DNA from: Vitis vinifera
Taxonomy: Eukaryota > Streptophyta > Magnoliopsida > Vitales > Vitaceae
Assembly: GCF_030704535.1 (NCBI RefSeq)
Contig: NC_081823.1
Span: forward strand, 5,395,501 to 5,459,500
Reading direction: 5' to 3'
DNA length: 64,000 bases
Position 1 is the stretch's first letter. Every line of letters starts with the position of its first letter. Shown here piece by piece: positions 53,161 through 64,000 of the stretch. A model generated the notes under the pieces. That model searched no databases. It saw only the letters and a program-made list of their open reading frames with translations, and was not told the origin of the DNA. The position numbers and the translations under genes were made by a program.

Positions 53161-53951
53161 TGTTGATACCTCGCGTCTTTGATGATCCACGTAGTTGCCA
53201 GGTGGATGGACACGTGATTTCAACTCATAAAGGTTCTTAATCCAATCGTTATACCTGCAAGAAAGCATCCGGACAGGGTGTCCGGATGCACCCTCCGATG
53301 GTTTTGTTAGCCATGGTCAGAGAGAGATATATAAATCAGTTGGCCTTTTACTAGGTATCAGGAGGTTACCAAGGGGTCCCCTTTCTTCTTTGTGTGAAGG
53401 CTTATATATACAGCTTCAGGGGAACTGTTCCTCTCATTAATGGTGAGGAGATATTTTATGTTGTTATGATGATAATAGTCGTCAGTAGGAGCATCATCAC
53501 CCTACGAACGGCTGTCAGAAACCATGGTAGGTGATGCGGCTGTCAGAGATCGTGGGAAGTGATCATGTAGAATGATCGTGGGAAGTGACTTTCTGTCACT
53601 TCATCTTGTCTTCTCACTCTGCAGGTGATGGGGATGTGGGTCATGGCTGCTTGTTGTGATAGCGTGTAAGACTTGCTTTTCTTTAATTGATGATCCGGAT
53701 GATTATACCCGGATGGCACATACGCATTATGAAGGTTGTCCGGATATCTATGCTCTGTCAGCGTCGTTTGCTCTTCCTTGGATAGGAGAAGCTGAAACGT
53801 CATTTGCCTTTCCTTGAAGCTGTCCGGATAGGAGAACTGCATCATGCGTATCCTTAGGGGAATCCGGATGATGATGGTCCGGCTGATAACACGTGCCACG
53901 TGTCACTGTGAGATGCGTGCCACGTGTTTCCCAGAGGGAGGGGTCCCTACA
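53161..53951 (-). repeat. Tat element LTR (3' LTR in element orientation)
   Basis: 791-bp LTR. Notable contents are three CACGTG G-boxes (53,890-53,895, 53,897-53,902, 53,921-53,926) near the U3 end, many TCCGGA motifs, and a perfect 10-bp stem hairpin at 53,266-53,288. Confidence 0.94.
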
Positions 53952-54185
53952 TTGCCCCCCTTTTAACTTGCCTATTTTGCCCAAAAAAATGGGCGGGTTA
54001 AAAAATAACTGGCTTTTTTGAAAACTGAAGAGGTCTCTTCGTCTAACTGGGCCACGTGGCGAGTGAGGGTGTGGAAGCCAAAAAAGGCCTTTATGACGAG
54101 CCGCCGACTCTGGGTATTCCTAGGCAGCATGTCGTTTCAATGATAATGTTGTTTGGACGTTTGGCTTTCCGAGGGCTTGTCCCCC

Positions 54186-54193
54186 TATAAATA
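54186..54193 (+). promoter_or_regulatory. TATA box of the antisense transcription unit
   Basis: CCCCTATAAATAGCGC is a strong plant TATA box on the plus strand, just inside the 3' LTR. It faces the antisense ORF region that begins about 500 bp downstream. A start near 54,218 would give a long leader. Confidence 0.6.
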
Positions 54194-54687
54194 GCGCACT
54201 GTACCTTCTTTTTGCATTTTTTCTACTGCATTCTCCTGAGAGCCTTTCTTCTTCTCGCTTTTGTTGTGTCCTTTGCTTCTCTGAGTAAAGAAACTCGAAA
54301 GCTCTTTGGTACCGGTGATTTTGTGTCGCGACATTTGTTTGCTGCTGGTGATTTTGTATCGAGACAGCAACCTTTCTTCTTTAGAGCTTCATTTGGTACG
54401 TGTACTTTTGCTATTAATGTTCCTTCTGTTGCGTTTGTTGGTTCTTTGGTCTTGGTTTCTGATTTGTTTGGGTTGTGTTTGGGTAAGTCGCTTACGACTG
54501 TTTGTTTGGTATTTGTTGGCTCTCTGGGGGTTAGCGTTGGAGTAGAATCAAGGTTTTTTGGGATGGGTTTATTGGTGGTGCAAGATTTTCTGAGTGTTGT
54601 TTATTGTCTAGGGTTTGTGGGATTGTTTGGCTGTGTTTGACTGTCGCATTTCTCGTGTGTAGGTTTTGGTTCAATTTTGGCCTAAAA

Positions 54688-57120
54688 ATGTCTTCAAAGA
54701 AGAAAGCTGCTTCATCTGCGCGAGTTGGCGACGCTCATGAAAAGTCCACAGACAAGTTGAACGTGAAGGAGTTTCAAGATCGATTCTGCATTCCAAATGG
54801 CGTAATTGTTGAATTTCTTCATGGGGAGGACGTGGTGCCTACTGAGAAAGCCGAACAAGGTGCTGTCGTGTTCTCCAAGGAATAATTCAATGCAGGGCTC
54901 CGGTTCCCCCTGCCAGCGTTGCTCATGGAATTCCTCCATTTCACCAAGATTCCACCCGTCTTCATCCATCCCAATATTATCCGGGTGCTGATGGGATGCA
55001 GCATCATCAACATGCTGTACAACCTCGACCTTACAATGCTGGAGGTGTTCTTCGTCTATTCGTTGAAGAAGGCGAAAATTGACATCTTCAGCCTGTCCGC
55101 GCACCTGCCTTCCCTTCAATTGGTGACGGAACTGCCCGACTCGACGAAGGGAGGGGCAAAGGGATGGGTGATGGTTCGGGGTGCGTGGGCGGGGTCGAGA
55201 CATCCGACGAGGCCCTTCTCTCCAAACTATTCCTTAGCGATTCCGGGTAAGTTTGTTTTGCGACTTTTGTCCGGATTTTTACCTTGTTGTTTTCTTGTTG
55301 ATCTATTCGGATGGTATTCTCAACCCTTGTTGCTGTTAATGTAGGTCCGGAAAAAAGGGGCCACCTCGTGGATTGGGTGGAAATGGCGTATTTTGCCTGT
55401 CTCAGCAAGTTATTTGAGATAGACGCAAAGGAGAGGCAGTGCAAGACGTTGCTGACTGCGCGGAACTTAATGGCGGTCGTCCGGGAGCCCCAAGAGTATG
55501 TTATCAACATTCTCCCCAGGAAGATGCCCAAGGAGGTAGTGCCTGGGGAGCATTACATTGTGAAGGATCTCCCGATTTACGAGGCGTTAAAAGAGGCTGA
55601 TGCTGAAAAACGCCGAGCGCTTCTGGACAATCGGGAGAAGAAGAAAAACGAAGGAACCCTTCGCAAGGCTCCCAGACAGAAACGCGACGCAGACTTTCCT
55701 CCAAAGAAAACTCCAGCAAAAAGGAGGAAGCTGGTGAAGAAAGGGAAGGGAGTGAAGGAGCCCACTCCTCCCATGGAATTTGCTCCTCCGCCCATTACTC
55801 ACGAGGCGGAGGTAATGATAGAGGAGCTAGTGAACCCTGCTCCTCATTCTATCTCAAGCGAGTCCGGACACGTCGCGGGGCTAAACCACTCAAGTACCTC
55901 CTTGGCAGCGGTTGCCCGTCTGGCGAATTTGGCTGAGGAAGTTGTGTCCGTCAACCATCCGAAGTCCCATAATCCGGATGCTGATGCAGCAGAGGCCGTT
56001 TGTGCGACCCCCATGGAGGAAGCAGGGGCAGAAAGCCAGAGTCAGCCTTCTGACGATCCAGACCTGCTGGCTCTTGTTCTGGTGACGGGGCCACCCTCAA
56101 AGAAGCCTCGCTCGGTGAGCAATCTGAGGTCCGGACACCTCGGGCGGCTTCAAGATCGGCAGCAAGAGATTGAAGTCAGTTGCTCATCCGCCCACGACGC
56201 TCATTCGGAGGGGGGGCGAAGTGGAGATGGTCATTGAGACCCCAGCCGTCCCGGTAATGGTCCCGGCTGAGGTTGCACCCGGGGAGATCCATCCGGCCGT
56301 AAATGTTGAGGCCCCTCATCCGGAACAAAAATCACCTTCTGCTGCTCCATCCGGGGGGGAACCTGTTAATGACGCATCTTGCTCCTCCGCTAGTTCTTTT
56401 AGCTATGCGGAGTTGGAAGATAAGCTGAAACAAATTCCACCCGGCTCGCCTGACATCATGCCCTCAGCCCAGATGTTTGAGACGGTGGAAACGGTAAACT
56501 GTTTTTCGTGTTTTTTGATTCTTTTGACATTTTGATGTGTTGTTGTGGTATGACTTATAACTTTGCTTTGCTTGTTTACGTGTCAGCTGGTGAGTGGTCT
56601 CCGCGGCATGGCTCAACAACACGATCTCTTTGCTGACCTGCTGCGGACCACTGATTATATGAAGATCTTCGCCTCTCGGCATAAAGAAAGTGGAAACCAG
56701 TTGCGCCTGAGACTGGAAGAGGCTAAAGCTAGCTTATCCACCATTCGAAAAGATAATGAAGCCCTTCGGGTGGATTTAGCTGAGGCAAAGGGCCGGGAGG
56801 AATCAACAGCCGACCGCCTGCATGAGGCAGCAAATGAAATGGACCGGCTGAGGGGGGAGGTGAGGCACCTCCGGACAGAAATTTCTATTGAAAAGAAACA
56901 GAGGGAAGACTTGCAGCTGCGCTTGGTTGCACAAAAAGAGGAGCTAGAACGGGAGTTTACTGCAGAGAGGGAGGAACTTGAAGCAGAATATCAAAAACAA
57001 GTGGATGATACGTTCATTTTTGGGTATCGGTGCTGCATGAAAAAGAATGGTATCAAGCGGGATGTGCCTTCAATTCCTCCGGGTGAAGAAAAGAAACTTC
57101 ATGACAAGCCTGCTCCCTGA
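54688..57120 (+). other. Antisense extra ORF region (aORF) of the Tat element
   Basis: This region is coded on the strand opposite to gag-pol, between integrase and the 3' LTR, where Tat elements are known to carry an additional ORF. The start is MSSKKKAASSARVGD near 54,688. Parts seen are a domain resembling the putative plant transposon protein (54.7-55.2 kb), a basic and acidic linker (55.4-56.4 kb), and a long coiled coil with heptads (56.6-57.0 kb). The end is near 57,120, followed by an AATAAA-like signal near 57,208. Sequences resembling introns separate the parts, in line with splicing described for such ORFs. The region seems broken in a small number of places. Its role in the family is not established. 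Confidence 0.7.
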
Positions 57121-57252
57121 TAGCTTCTCTTTTTGTGATTTCTTCTGTAATCTTCCTTTTGTATTTTTTGTGGTCCGGAGACCTCTTTGTACATACTTTT
57201 AGCTATATCAATAAAAATACTTCTTTTCTCATTTGAACTTGTCTTTAATTTT

Positions 57253-60200
57253 TTATTGATAATACTGCTTTAAATTAGACACATTCCATGGTCTAAGCAA
57301 TGGAGTTCCGTCTAACTTTTGTAAATGATAGGCTTCATTGTTGCTTGCCTTAGACACTATATAGGGTCCTTCCCAGTTGGCTTGGAATTTCCCTGCACCC
57401 ACTTCAGTAGTATTTTCAAGAACTTTTCTAAGGACTAGCGTACCATTTTTGAAGCTTCTTGGCCTCACTTTGCGATTGTAATGTGCTGATGCCCTTTGTT
57501 GATAATCTGCCATCCGGATGGCCGCGCTTTCCCTCACTTCATCCGTCCAATCCAAATTTCTTCCTAATTCCATGTTTGCATCACTCTATTTTGTTGCATC
57601 AGTCCGGATAGTAGGGAGACCTATTTCGGTAGGAATGACTGCATCCATTCCATATGCGAGAGCGAAAGGAGTATTTCCTGTTAGCCGTCCGGGTGTAGTT
57701 CGGTAGGCCCATAGGACGCCGGGCAGCTCCTCGACCCATTTTCCTTTGGCTAGCTCAAGCCTTTTCTTTAAGGCAGTGATTAGGGTCTTGTTTGTGGCTT
57801 CTGCTTGCCCATTGCTTTGAAGATATCGTGGTGTGGAGTATGAGTTTCGGATGTTCAGCTCCGAACAGAAATTCCTGAATGCAATGCTATCAAACTGTGG
57901 ACCATTGTCGGCTATGATGGTTTGGGGAATCCCAAAACGGCAGATAATATTTTTCCATACAAACTTGGTGACATCCTTGTCCTTGATGCTAGCATATGTT
58001 TCAGCTTCCACCCACTTACTGAAATAATCTGTGGTAACAAGCAAAAATTTCTTTTGGGCAGGTGCAGCTGGGAGAGGTCCCACTATGTCCATGCCCCATT
58101 GTGCGAAGGGCCATGGGCCTGAGATTGATTTTAACGTTGTTGATGGCATATGTGGAATGGGAGCGTACCTTTGACATTTATCACATCTTTTGACATATGT
58201 TGTCGTGTCTTTCTTCATTGTTGGTCAATAGTATCCTTGCGAATGAGCTCTATGTGCCAGAGATCGTCATCTCGAATGATTTCCACATATTCCCTCGTGT
58301 AACTCAGCTAACACATACTGAGCCTCTGACTGCCCTAGGCATCGAAGGTAAGGTCCTGTGAAGGATCGCTTGTACAGGTGCCCCCCAATTAAGGTGAAAC
58401 GGGCAGCTTGCACCCGGACTTTGTGTGCCTGTTTGAGATTTCCGGGTAGAGTTCCTGTCCGGATATATTCTGTGATGTCATACATCCATTCTTGGTCGTC
58501 CGCTTGGGGTGCCTCAATGGTATTGCAGGTTGAAATTTCTGCGACAGAGGGGTTGGGTTGCACATGTATGGGCAGTAGAATGGCTTCTTTGATAGGGAGG
58601 GAGACAGCTATGCCGGCCAAAGCGTCAGCGCGCCTATTGTCAGCTCGCTTGATTTTTTCGATTGTCCATTCGGTGAATTGCTGCAAGGTGTTTCTTACTT
58701 TAGCTAAGTATCGCGCCATGCGTGCGTCCTTAGCCTCATATTCCTCCTAGACATGTTTTACCACGAGTTGTGAGTCGTTGAAGATCCGGAGTTTGGAGAT
58801 GGATAGAGCAAGGGCGAGGTCCAATCCGGACAAGATAGCCTCATATTCTGCTTCATTGTTAGAGGCAGAGAATCCCAGCCGGATGGCTTGCTCCAAATGT
58901 TCCCCGGTTGGGGATTGTAGTAGGAGCCCAATTCCGGAGCCGGACGATCGTGAGGCTCCGTCAACTCGCAGAGTCCACCATTCTTGTTTACTTGATTCGT
59001 GGTGTTGGCTGGGTCTTCGAGAATATTCTAACACGAAGTCAGCCATTACCTGGCCTTTCATGGACAACCTAGGTTGGAATTCGATTCCAAACTCGCTTAA
59101 TTCAATGGCCCATTGCAGCATTCTCCCGGTTAAATCTGGCTTGTGCAGAATATTGCGAAGAGGTTGATCGGTTAACACGATCACCGGGTGGGCTTGAAAA
59201 TAGGGCCGGAGCTTTTGGGCAGCGCTTCGAAGGGCTAAGGCTGTTAGCTCCATTTTTGAATATCTGGTTTCTACGTCTGTTAATGCCCTGTTGACGTAGT
59301 AGATAGGTTTCTGCTCCTTGAGTGAGGGACAACGAAATAGAACGACGCTAATTGCCCATTCTGATACCGCCAGATACATATATAATTTCTCCTTTGGGAT
59401 GGGGCTGCTCAAGATGGGTGGTTGCATAAGACAATGCTTAATCCTTTCCAAAGCGTTTTGGCAACTGTCCATCCATCCATGTGCTCCAGCTTTTCGTATT
59501 GCCAAGAAGAAGGGTCGCAACTCATCAATGAAGCGGGCTATGAAACGCCCTAACGCAACTTGCTTGCCGGTGAGGCGTTGTAACTCCTTCTTGTTCCTGG
59601 GAGGGGGTGTTTCCATGACTGTTTTGACTTGATCCGGGCTAACTTCTATGCCCCTTTGGCTGACCATAAATCCCAGAAATTTGCCAGCACTCACGCCAAA
59701 GGCGCATTTGGAAGGATTTAGTTTCATGCCATACTTTCGCAAGAGGTGAAAAACTTCTTGTAAGTGAAGGATATGCTGCTCTCGAGTCTTGCTTTTAACC
59801 ACGATATCGTCAATATATACCTCTACCGAGTGGCCTATCAGAGGTTTGAAGATTTTAGTCATCAATCTTGGATAAGTGGCGCCAGCATTTTTGAGTCCGA
59901 ATGGCATGACTTTGTAGCAATAGAGGTCGTGTGGCGTTATGAATGCTGTCTTTTCTTCGTCATCCGGGGACATGGGAATCTGGTGATATCCGGAGAAGGC
60001 ATCCAAGAAGGAGAGCATTCCTTGGCCGGAAGTGGAATCCACTATTTGATCTATTCGTGGCAGGGGAAAACTATCTTTTGGGCATGCATTGTTGAGATTG
60101 GTATAGTCTACACAAACTCGCCATTTTCCTTCTTTTTTGGGTACCACTACTACGTTTGCCAACCAATCCGGATAAAAAACTTCTCTGATGAATCCGGCTT

Positions 60201-62809
60201 CGAGCAATTTGTCAATCTCATTCTAGATGACTTTTTGTCTATCCGGGTGAAAGCGCCTAATTTTCTGCCGGACGGGTCTGGCAGTTAAAAAGACGTTAAG
60301 TCTGTGAGACGCAATAGAGGGATGAATTCCCTTCATATCAGAATGCGCCCATGCGAAGATGTCATGATTCTGTTTGAGGATATTTTGCATGCTATGAGTT
60401 TCTTCGGTTGTCATGAGGGAACTGATATTCGTGAGGTGAGTGTTTTCCTCCGAAATTTGGATTGTTTGTAAGGAATCTGCTGCCGGGGGATCTTTGTCCG
60501 CCGGACCCAATAATTGCTATTGGTCATGTGCAATGCTGGATTCAGGGGGAAATGCATCCTCCTGGTTGGCCCCTGCTTCTCGTGCTATCTGATAGCACTG
60601 GCGAGCGGCTAATTGGCTGCCATATAGGTCAATTTGGCCATCGTTGGTGAGAAAACTCACCATTTGATGGTATGTAGAGGGGATAGCTTTCATGTAGTGG
60701 AGCCATGTGCGCCCCAAAATGACATTGAAGGGTGATAGCTCCTGCACTACTGAAAACTGTACGTTGAGAGTGACGGGGCCTGCTTGGACCGGCAGTACAA
60801 TGTCTCCCAAGGATGTAGTTGAAGATCCGTTGAATCCTGATAGGATTCGTCCAGGGTTTTCGAGGCCTGTGAGAGTGTGTCCCATGTGGCCCACGACCGA
60901 TGCTTGCACAAGATCGGCCGAACTGCCTGGGTCAACCAAGATATGCCGCACATCGAAGTCCCCAATTTCCAAGGACAAGATGAGGGCGTCGCGATGCGGC
61001 TGCAGTGTCCGGGTGGGATCCACTGGTGGAAAAATGATTGTTCCATCTATGGGGCGAGGGCCCCCTCCAGTTAGCCCAGGCCGGATGGAGTTGATGCGTT
61101 CGCGTATTGATGCGGCTCGCAACAATTTTTGCCTTTTTCGCCTAGAGTCGTACTCCTCGTCAGATGGACCTCCGGTAATATAGTTTATAACGTCCTTGGG
61201 GGCAGCTGGGGCCCTAAGGTTCCCGGGGTTGTGATGTTGGGGTGCGTTCCTTTGTCCATTATCTGATCGGAGGTATTGCTTCAAATGCCCTGCTTTTATG
61301 AGCCTTTCGACCAGATACTGGAAAGATCGGCATGTCTCTGTTGTATGGCCATGATCTTTGTGGAAGGCACATCTCCTGCTACGATCCCTTGTGGATGGGT
61401 TCGTTCCAATGGGTCTAGACCACTTGAAGTCGGACAAGTCCTGGATTATCGGGAGAAGCTTCTCATATGATATGGAAAGAGGTGTGAGAGGTGGCATTTC
61501 CGGGCGACTTAGCCCTTCCTGCCTTCGGTCAGACGGTTTTGGCCGATCCGGAGGTTTAGTATTTCTCTCCGTATTACCTCTAGATGGTCGTCCGGCAACC
61601 AAAACTTGCTGGGTGGCTGCACGTACGTCATCTTCGAGCATTGAATATTTGTTGGCTCGTCTGAATAAGTCATCCATCGTTGTAGGAGGCTTTTTAGCTA
61701 GTGATTCAAAAAATGGAGTGCCTGGACAGATGCTTCGCTTGAAGATCTGTAGGACAGCATCCATACTGCAAGCTTCTACTTGAAGTACGGCTTGGCCAAA
61801 CCGCTTTACGAATTCCCTTAAGGATTCGTTATCTTGCATTTTTATGTTCTGCAAGGTACTGATATTTTGCTTGTGTCGAGCGGAGCACAGGTATTGTCCC
61901 ACGAAAGCTTCGGACAGGTCCCTGAAATTGCCAACAGAGTTGGGAGGTAGGCGATGAAACCATGAGAGGGTCTGTCCTTGTAGGCTGGCGGGAAATACTT
62001 TGCATAGTAGCACATCGTTGCCAATATCGAGCGTCATGAGCTGTCGATAATGCATGATGTGATCGAAGGGATCATTGGTTCCATCGTATGTGGAGAATTT
62101 TGGTACGAGGAATCCCCTTGGGGGCTCGTAATTGATGATATGAGAACAGAAAGGCGTGGAGAGCATGTCATCCAGCCTTTTGTTGATGGAGCCAATGGGT
62201 GGCCCGTTTGGGATGTTTCTCCCAGTTGGTTGTTCCGCTGGGTGCGAATGAACGTTCCGCATCACGGGGGTGACTACGGGGTCACGATGCGGGTGAACGT
62301 TTTGCACCATGGAGATGGCCATGGGGTCAGGGCGTGGTGCCCAAGTTGTGGCCATTGGTGGCCTTGATCTTCCAGGCTCTTGTGGGCCTAGTCTTGCGCG
62401 CATCGAATTTGACAACTGGGATTTTTTATCACGTTGTCTTTTTTGCTGAAAAGTGAGTAGAGTCTGAGCTTTCCTCACGGGAAGCTCGAGGCATAGGCGT
62501 GCGTGGCTCATGAGGTCTTACATTGCATGCTCTTGGGATAACTCCTGTTGTCCCAGGATATATTGACTCCGGTTCTTGTTGAGGCCTTGAGTTTGCTATT
62601 TGGCCCCTCGATCGCTGACGTCGAGGAGGCCCTGATGTTGAAGCCTGGATGCGTAACACAACGTTTTCTTCTCTCAATCTTTCTGTCTCCTGGAGGAGAG
62701 CTTTCAGTTGTCTTTCGCTTGCCAACTGTCTCCTTTCGATGGCTAGGCGCCATTCAAAATTATCATCCTCTCCCCTACCAGATGAACGGCTTTGGGAAGG
62801 TGTTGCCAT
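57253..62809 (-). other. gag-pol region of the Tat element
   Basis: Parts by approximate position: gag starting MATPSQSRSSGRG near 62,809 with its capsid-like core at 61,700-62,110, protease (LVDPGSSADL) near 60,750-61,000, and reverse transcriptase (VDYTNLNNACPKDSFPLP) at 59,700-60,200. Then come the Ty3-type RNase H near 59,000-59,350, the second RNase H (LRVDGASRSSGSG) near 58,600-58,980, and the integrase zinc finger and core at 57,590-58,400, with a C-terminal part to 57,253. The order is that of Tat-lineage Gypsy elements. Read as a fossil, it is broken in several places. Confidence 0.9.
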
Positions 62810-62858
62810 CTTTTTCAGTGACTGAATCAAAGTAAAAATTTCCCACAGACGGCGCCAA

Positions 62859-63649
62859 TGTTGATACCTCGCGTTTTTTATGATCCACGTAGTTGCCAGG
62901 TGAATGGACACGTGATTTCAACCCATAAAGGTTCTTGATCCAGTCGTTATATCTGCAAGAAGGCATCCGGACAGGGTGTCCGGATGCACCCTCCGATGGT
63001 TTTGTTAGCCATGGTCAGAGAGAGATATATAAATTAGTTGGCCTTTTACTAGGTATCAGGAGGTTACCAGGGGGTCCCCTTTCTTCTTTGTGTGAAGGCT
63101 TATATATACAGCTTCAGGGGAACTGTTCCTCTCATTAATGGTGAGGAGATATTTTATGCTGTTATGATGATAATAGTCGTCAGTAGGAGCATCATCACCC
63201 TACGAACGGCTGTCAGAAACCATGGTAGGTGATGCGGCTGTCAGAGATCGTGGGAAGTGATCATGTAGAATGATCGTGGGAAGTGACTTTCTGTCACTTC
63301 ATCTTGTCTTCTAACTCTGCAGGTGATGGGGATGTGGGTCATGGCTGCTTGTTGTGATAGCGTGTAAGACTTGTTTTTCTTTAATTGATGATCCGAATGA
63401 TTATACCCGGATGGCACATACGCATTATGAAGGTTGTCCGAATATCTATGCTCTGCCAGCGTCGTTTGTTCTTCCTTGGATAGGAGAAGCTGAAACGTCA
63501 TTTGCCTTTCCTTGAAGCTGTCCGGATAGGAGAACTGCATCATGTGTATCCTTAGGGGAATCCGGATGATGATGGTCCGGCTGATAACACGTGCCACGTG
63601 TCACTGTGAGATGCGTGCCACGTGTTTCCCAGAGGGAGGGGTCCCTACA
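62859..63649 (-). repeat. Tat element LTR (5' LTR in element orientation)
   Basis: 791 bp, the same length as the LTR at 53,161, beginning TGTTGATACC and ending GGTCCCTACA. It has the same hairpin (62,964-62,986) and G-boxes. Confidence 0.94.
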
Positions 63650-63753
63650 TTGCCCACAATGGGTTTTGAGCTTGATGCATCTGCACTTCCACTTCTAAAA
63701 TAAGCAAATGATGCCTTTCCGCAGGACTGATCATACGTTTTGAAACTGCACTC

Positions 63754-64000
63754 TGTTAAGAAGGAAAGGTCAATATTGTATTAATTGTATATGGCAAAAT
63801 ATATTGTATTAATTGTATATTTATTCAGTTGCCTTTTATACCTAGAATAGATTAGCATGATTGTAGGAAATCTCTTGTATAAATCTTTGTCTCCTGATTC
63901 AATAAAATTATTCAAGGCAAATATTATTTTTCCTTTTTACATGGTATCAGAGCCAGGGAACTGAAATCCTGGATATTTTGTCGTAAGGCCAACAATTGCC
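63754..64000 (+). mobile_element. Start of a further Copia-type element (LTR and primer site), runs off the window
   Basis: A candidate LTR begins TGTTAAGAAGG near 63,754 and ends TTTTTACA at 63,941. It is followed directly by TGGTATCAGAGCC, the initiator-Met primer site of plant Copia elements. The LTR carries AATAAAATTA near its end. The left boundary is tentative, and the body lies outside the window, so its state cannot be judged. Confidence 0.6.

Larger units (their letters stand above)
53161..63649 (-). mobile_element. Ty3/Gypsy LTR retrotransposon, Tat lineage
   Basis: Fossil of 10,489 bp on the minus strand. It has two 791-bp LTRs, TG...CA ends and the 5-bp target duplication TTGCC (53,156-53,160 and 63,650-63,654). 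A primer site starting TGGCGCCGTCTGTGGG lies inside the right LTR, and a polypurine tract (AAAAGGGGGGCAA) inside the left one. Order in element sense: gag, protease, reverse transcriptase, RNase H, a second RNase H, integrase, then an antisense ORF region before the 3' LTR. A doubled RNase H and an antisense extra ORF are the known marks of Tat-type elements. It is broken, with about five breaks. The LTRs differ at about 18 of 791 positions by eye, mostly transitions, suggesting roughly a million years since insertion. Confidence 0.94.

Noticed and set aside
1-64000. CRISPR arrays, bacterial operons, tRNA or rRNA genes
   Set aside because: None seen. The tandem repeats present are plant minisatellites and duplications, without the spacing pattern of CRISPR, and no tRNA cloverleaf was recognised by eye.

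Overview
The window looks like nuclear DNA of a eudicot, most likely grapevine (Vitis) or a close relative. The basis is AT-rich intergenic DNA, spliced plant genes, single-exon coiled-coil NB-ARC LRR (CNL) resistance genes of the kind common in grape, and plant Copia and Tat-type Gypsy retroelements. The species call is an inference from overall resemblance; no search was run.

Layout. (1) 0.6-3 kb: a four-exon minus-strand B-box/CCT (CONSTANS-like family) gene, traced through its splice sites. (2) 5.3-8.3 kb: a six-exon minus-strand GAUT12/IRX8-type glycosyltransferase of xylan and secondary-wall synthesis, apparently complete (534 aa). (3) 8.3-12.2 kb: AT-rich intergenic DNA with small tandem duplications. 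(4) 12.2-41 kb: a CNL cluster. Complete genes lie at 12.3-15.2 (minus), 21.0-24.0 (plus) and 33.1-36.1 kb (plus). A gene with a shortened coiled coil lies at 25.8-28.5 kb (minus). A near-intact gene with one in-frame stop lies at 38.1-41.0 kb (plus). A decayed pseudogene lies at 16.3-19.1 kb (plus), and an internally deleted fragment at 24.65-25.1 kb (minus). (5) 42.5-46.6 kb: a young Copia LTR element with matching target-site duplications. (6) 47.9-53.2 kb: three orphan copies of CNL 5' flanking DNA, two carrying GC-rich minisatellites, plus a probable Mutator-like MITE. (7) 53.2-63.65 kb: a 10.5-kb Tat-lineage Gypsy element with a long antisense ORF region that has its own TATA box. (8) The last 250 bp begin another Copia-like element that runs out of the window.

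The two genes on the left are ordinary single-copy-looking host genes. Everything from 12 kb on is a fast-evolving resistance-gene cluster. Paralogues are duplicated with their flanks, degraded by stops and deletions, and separated or capped by retroelements. The points most worth a second look are the CNL interrupted by a single CGA-to-TGA type change, the CNL lacking most of its coiled coil, the duplicated orphan CNL promoters that still carry an open 46-codon reading frame, and the antisense transcription unit inside the Tat element.
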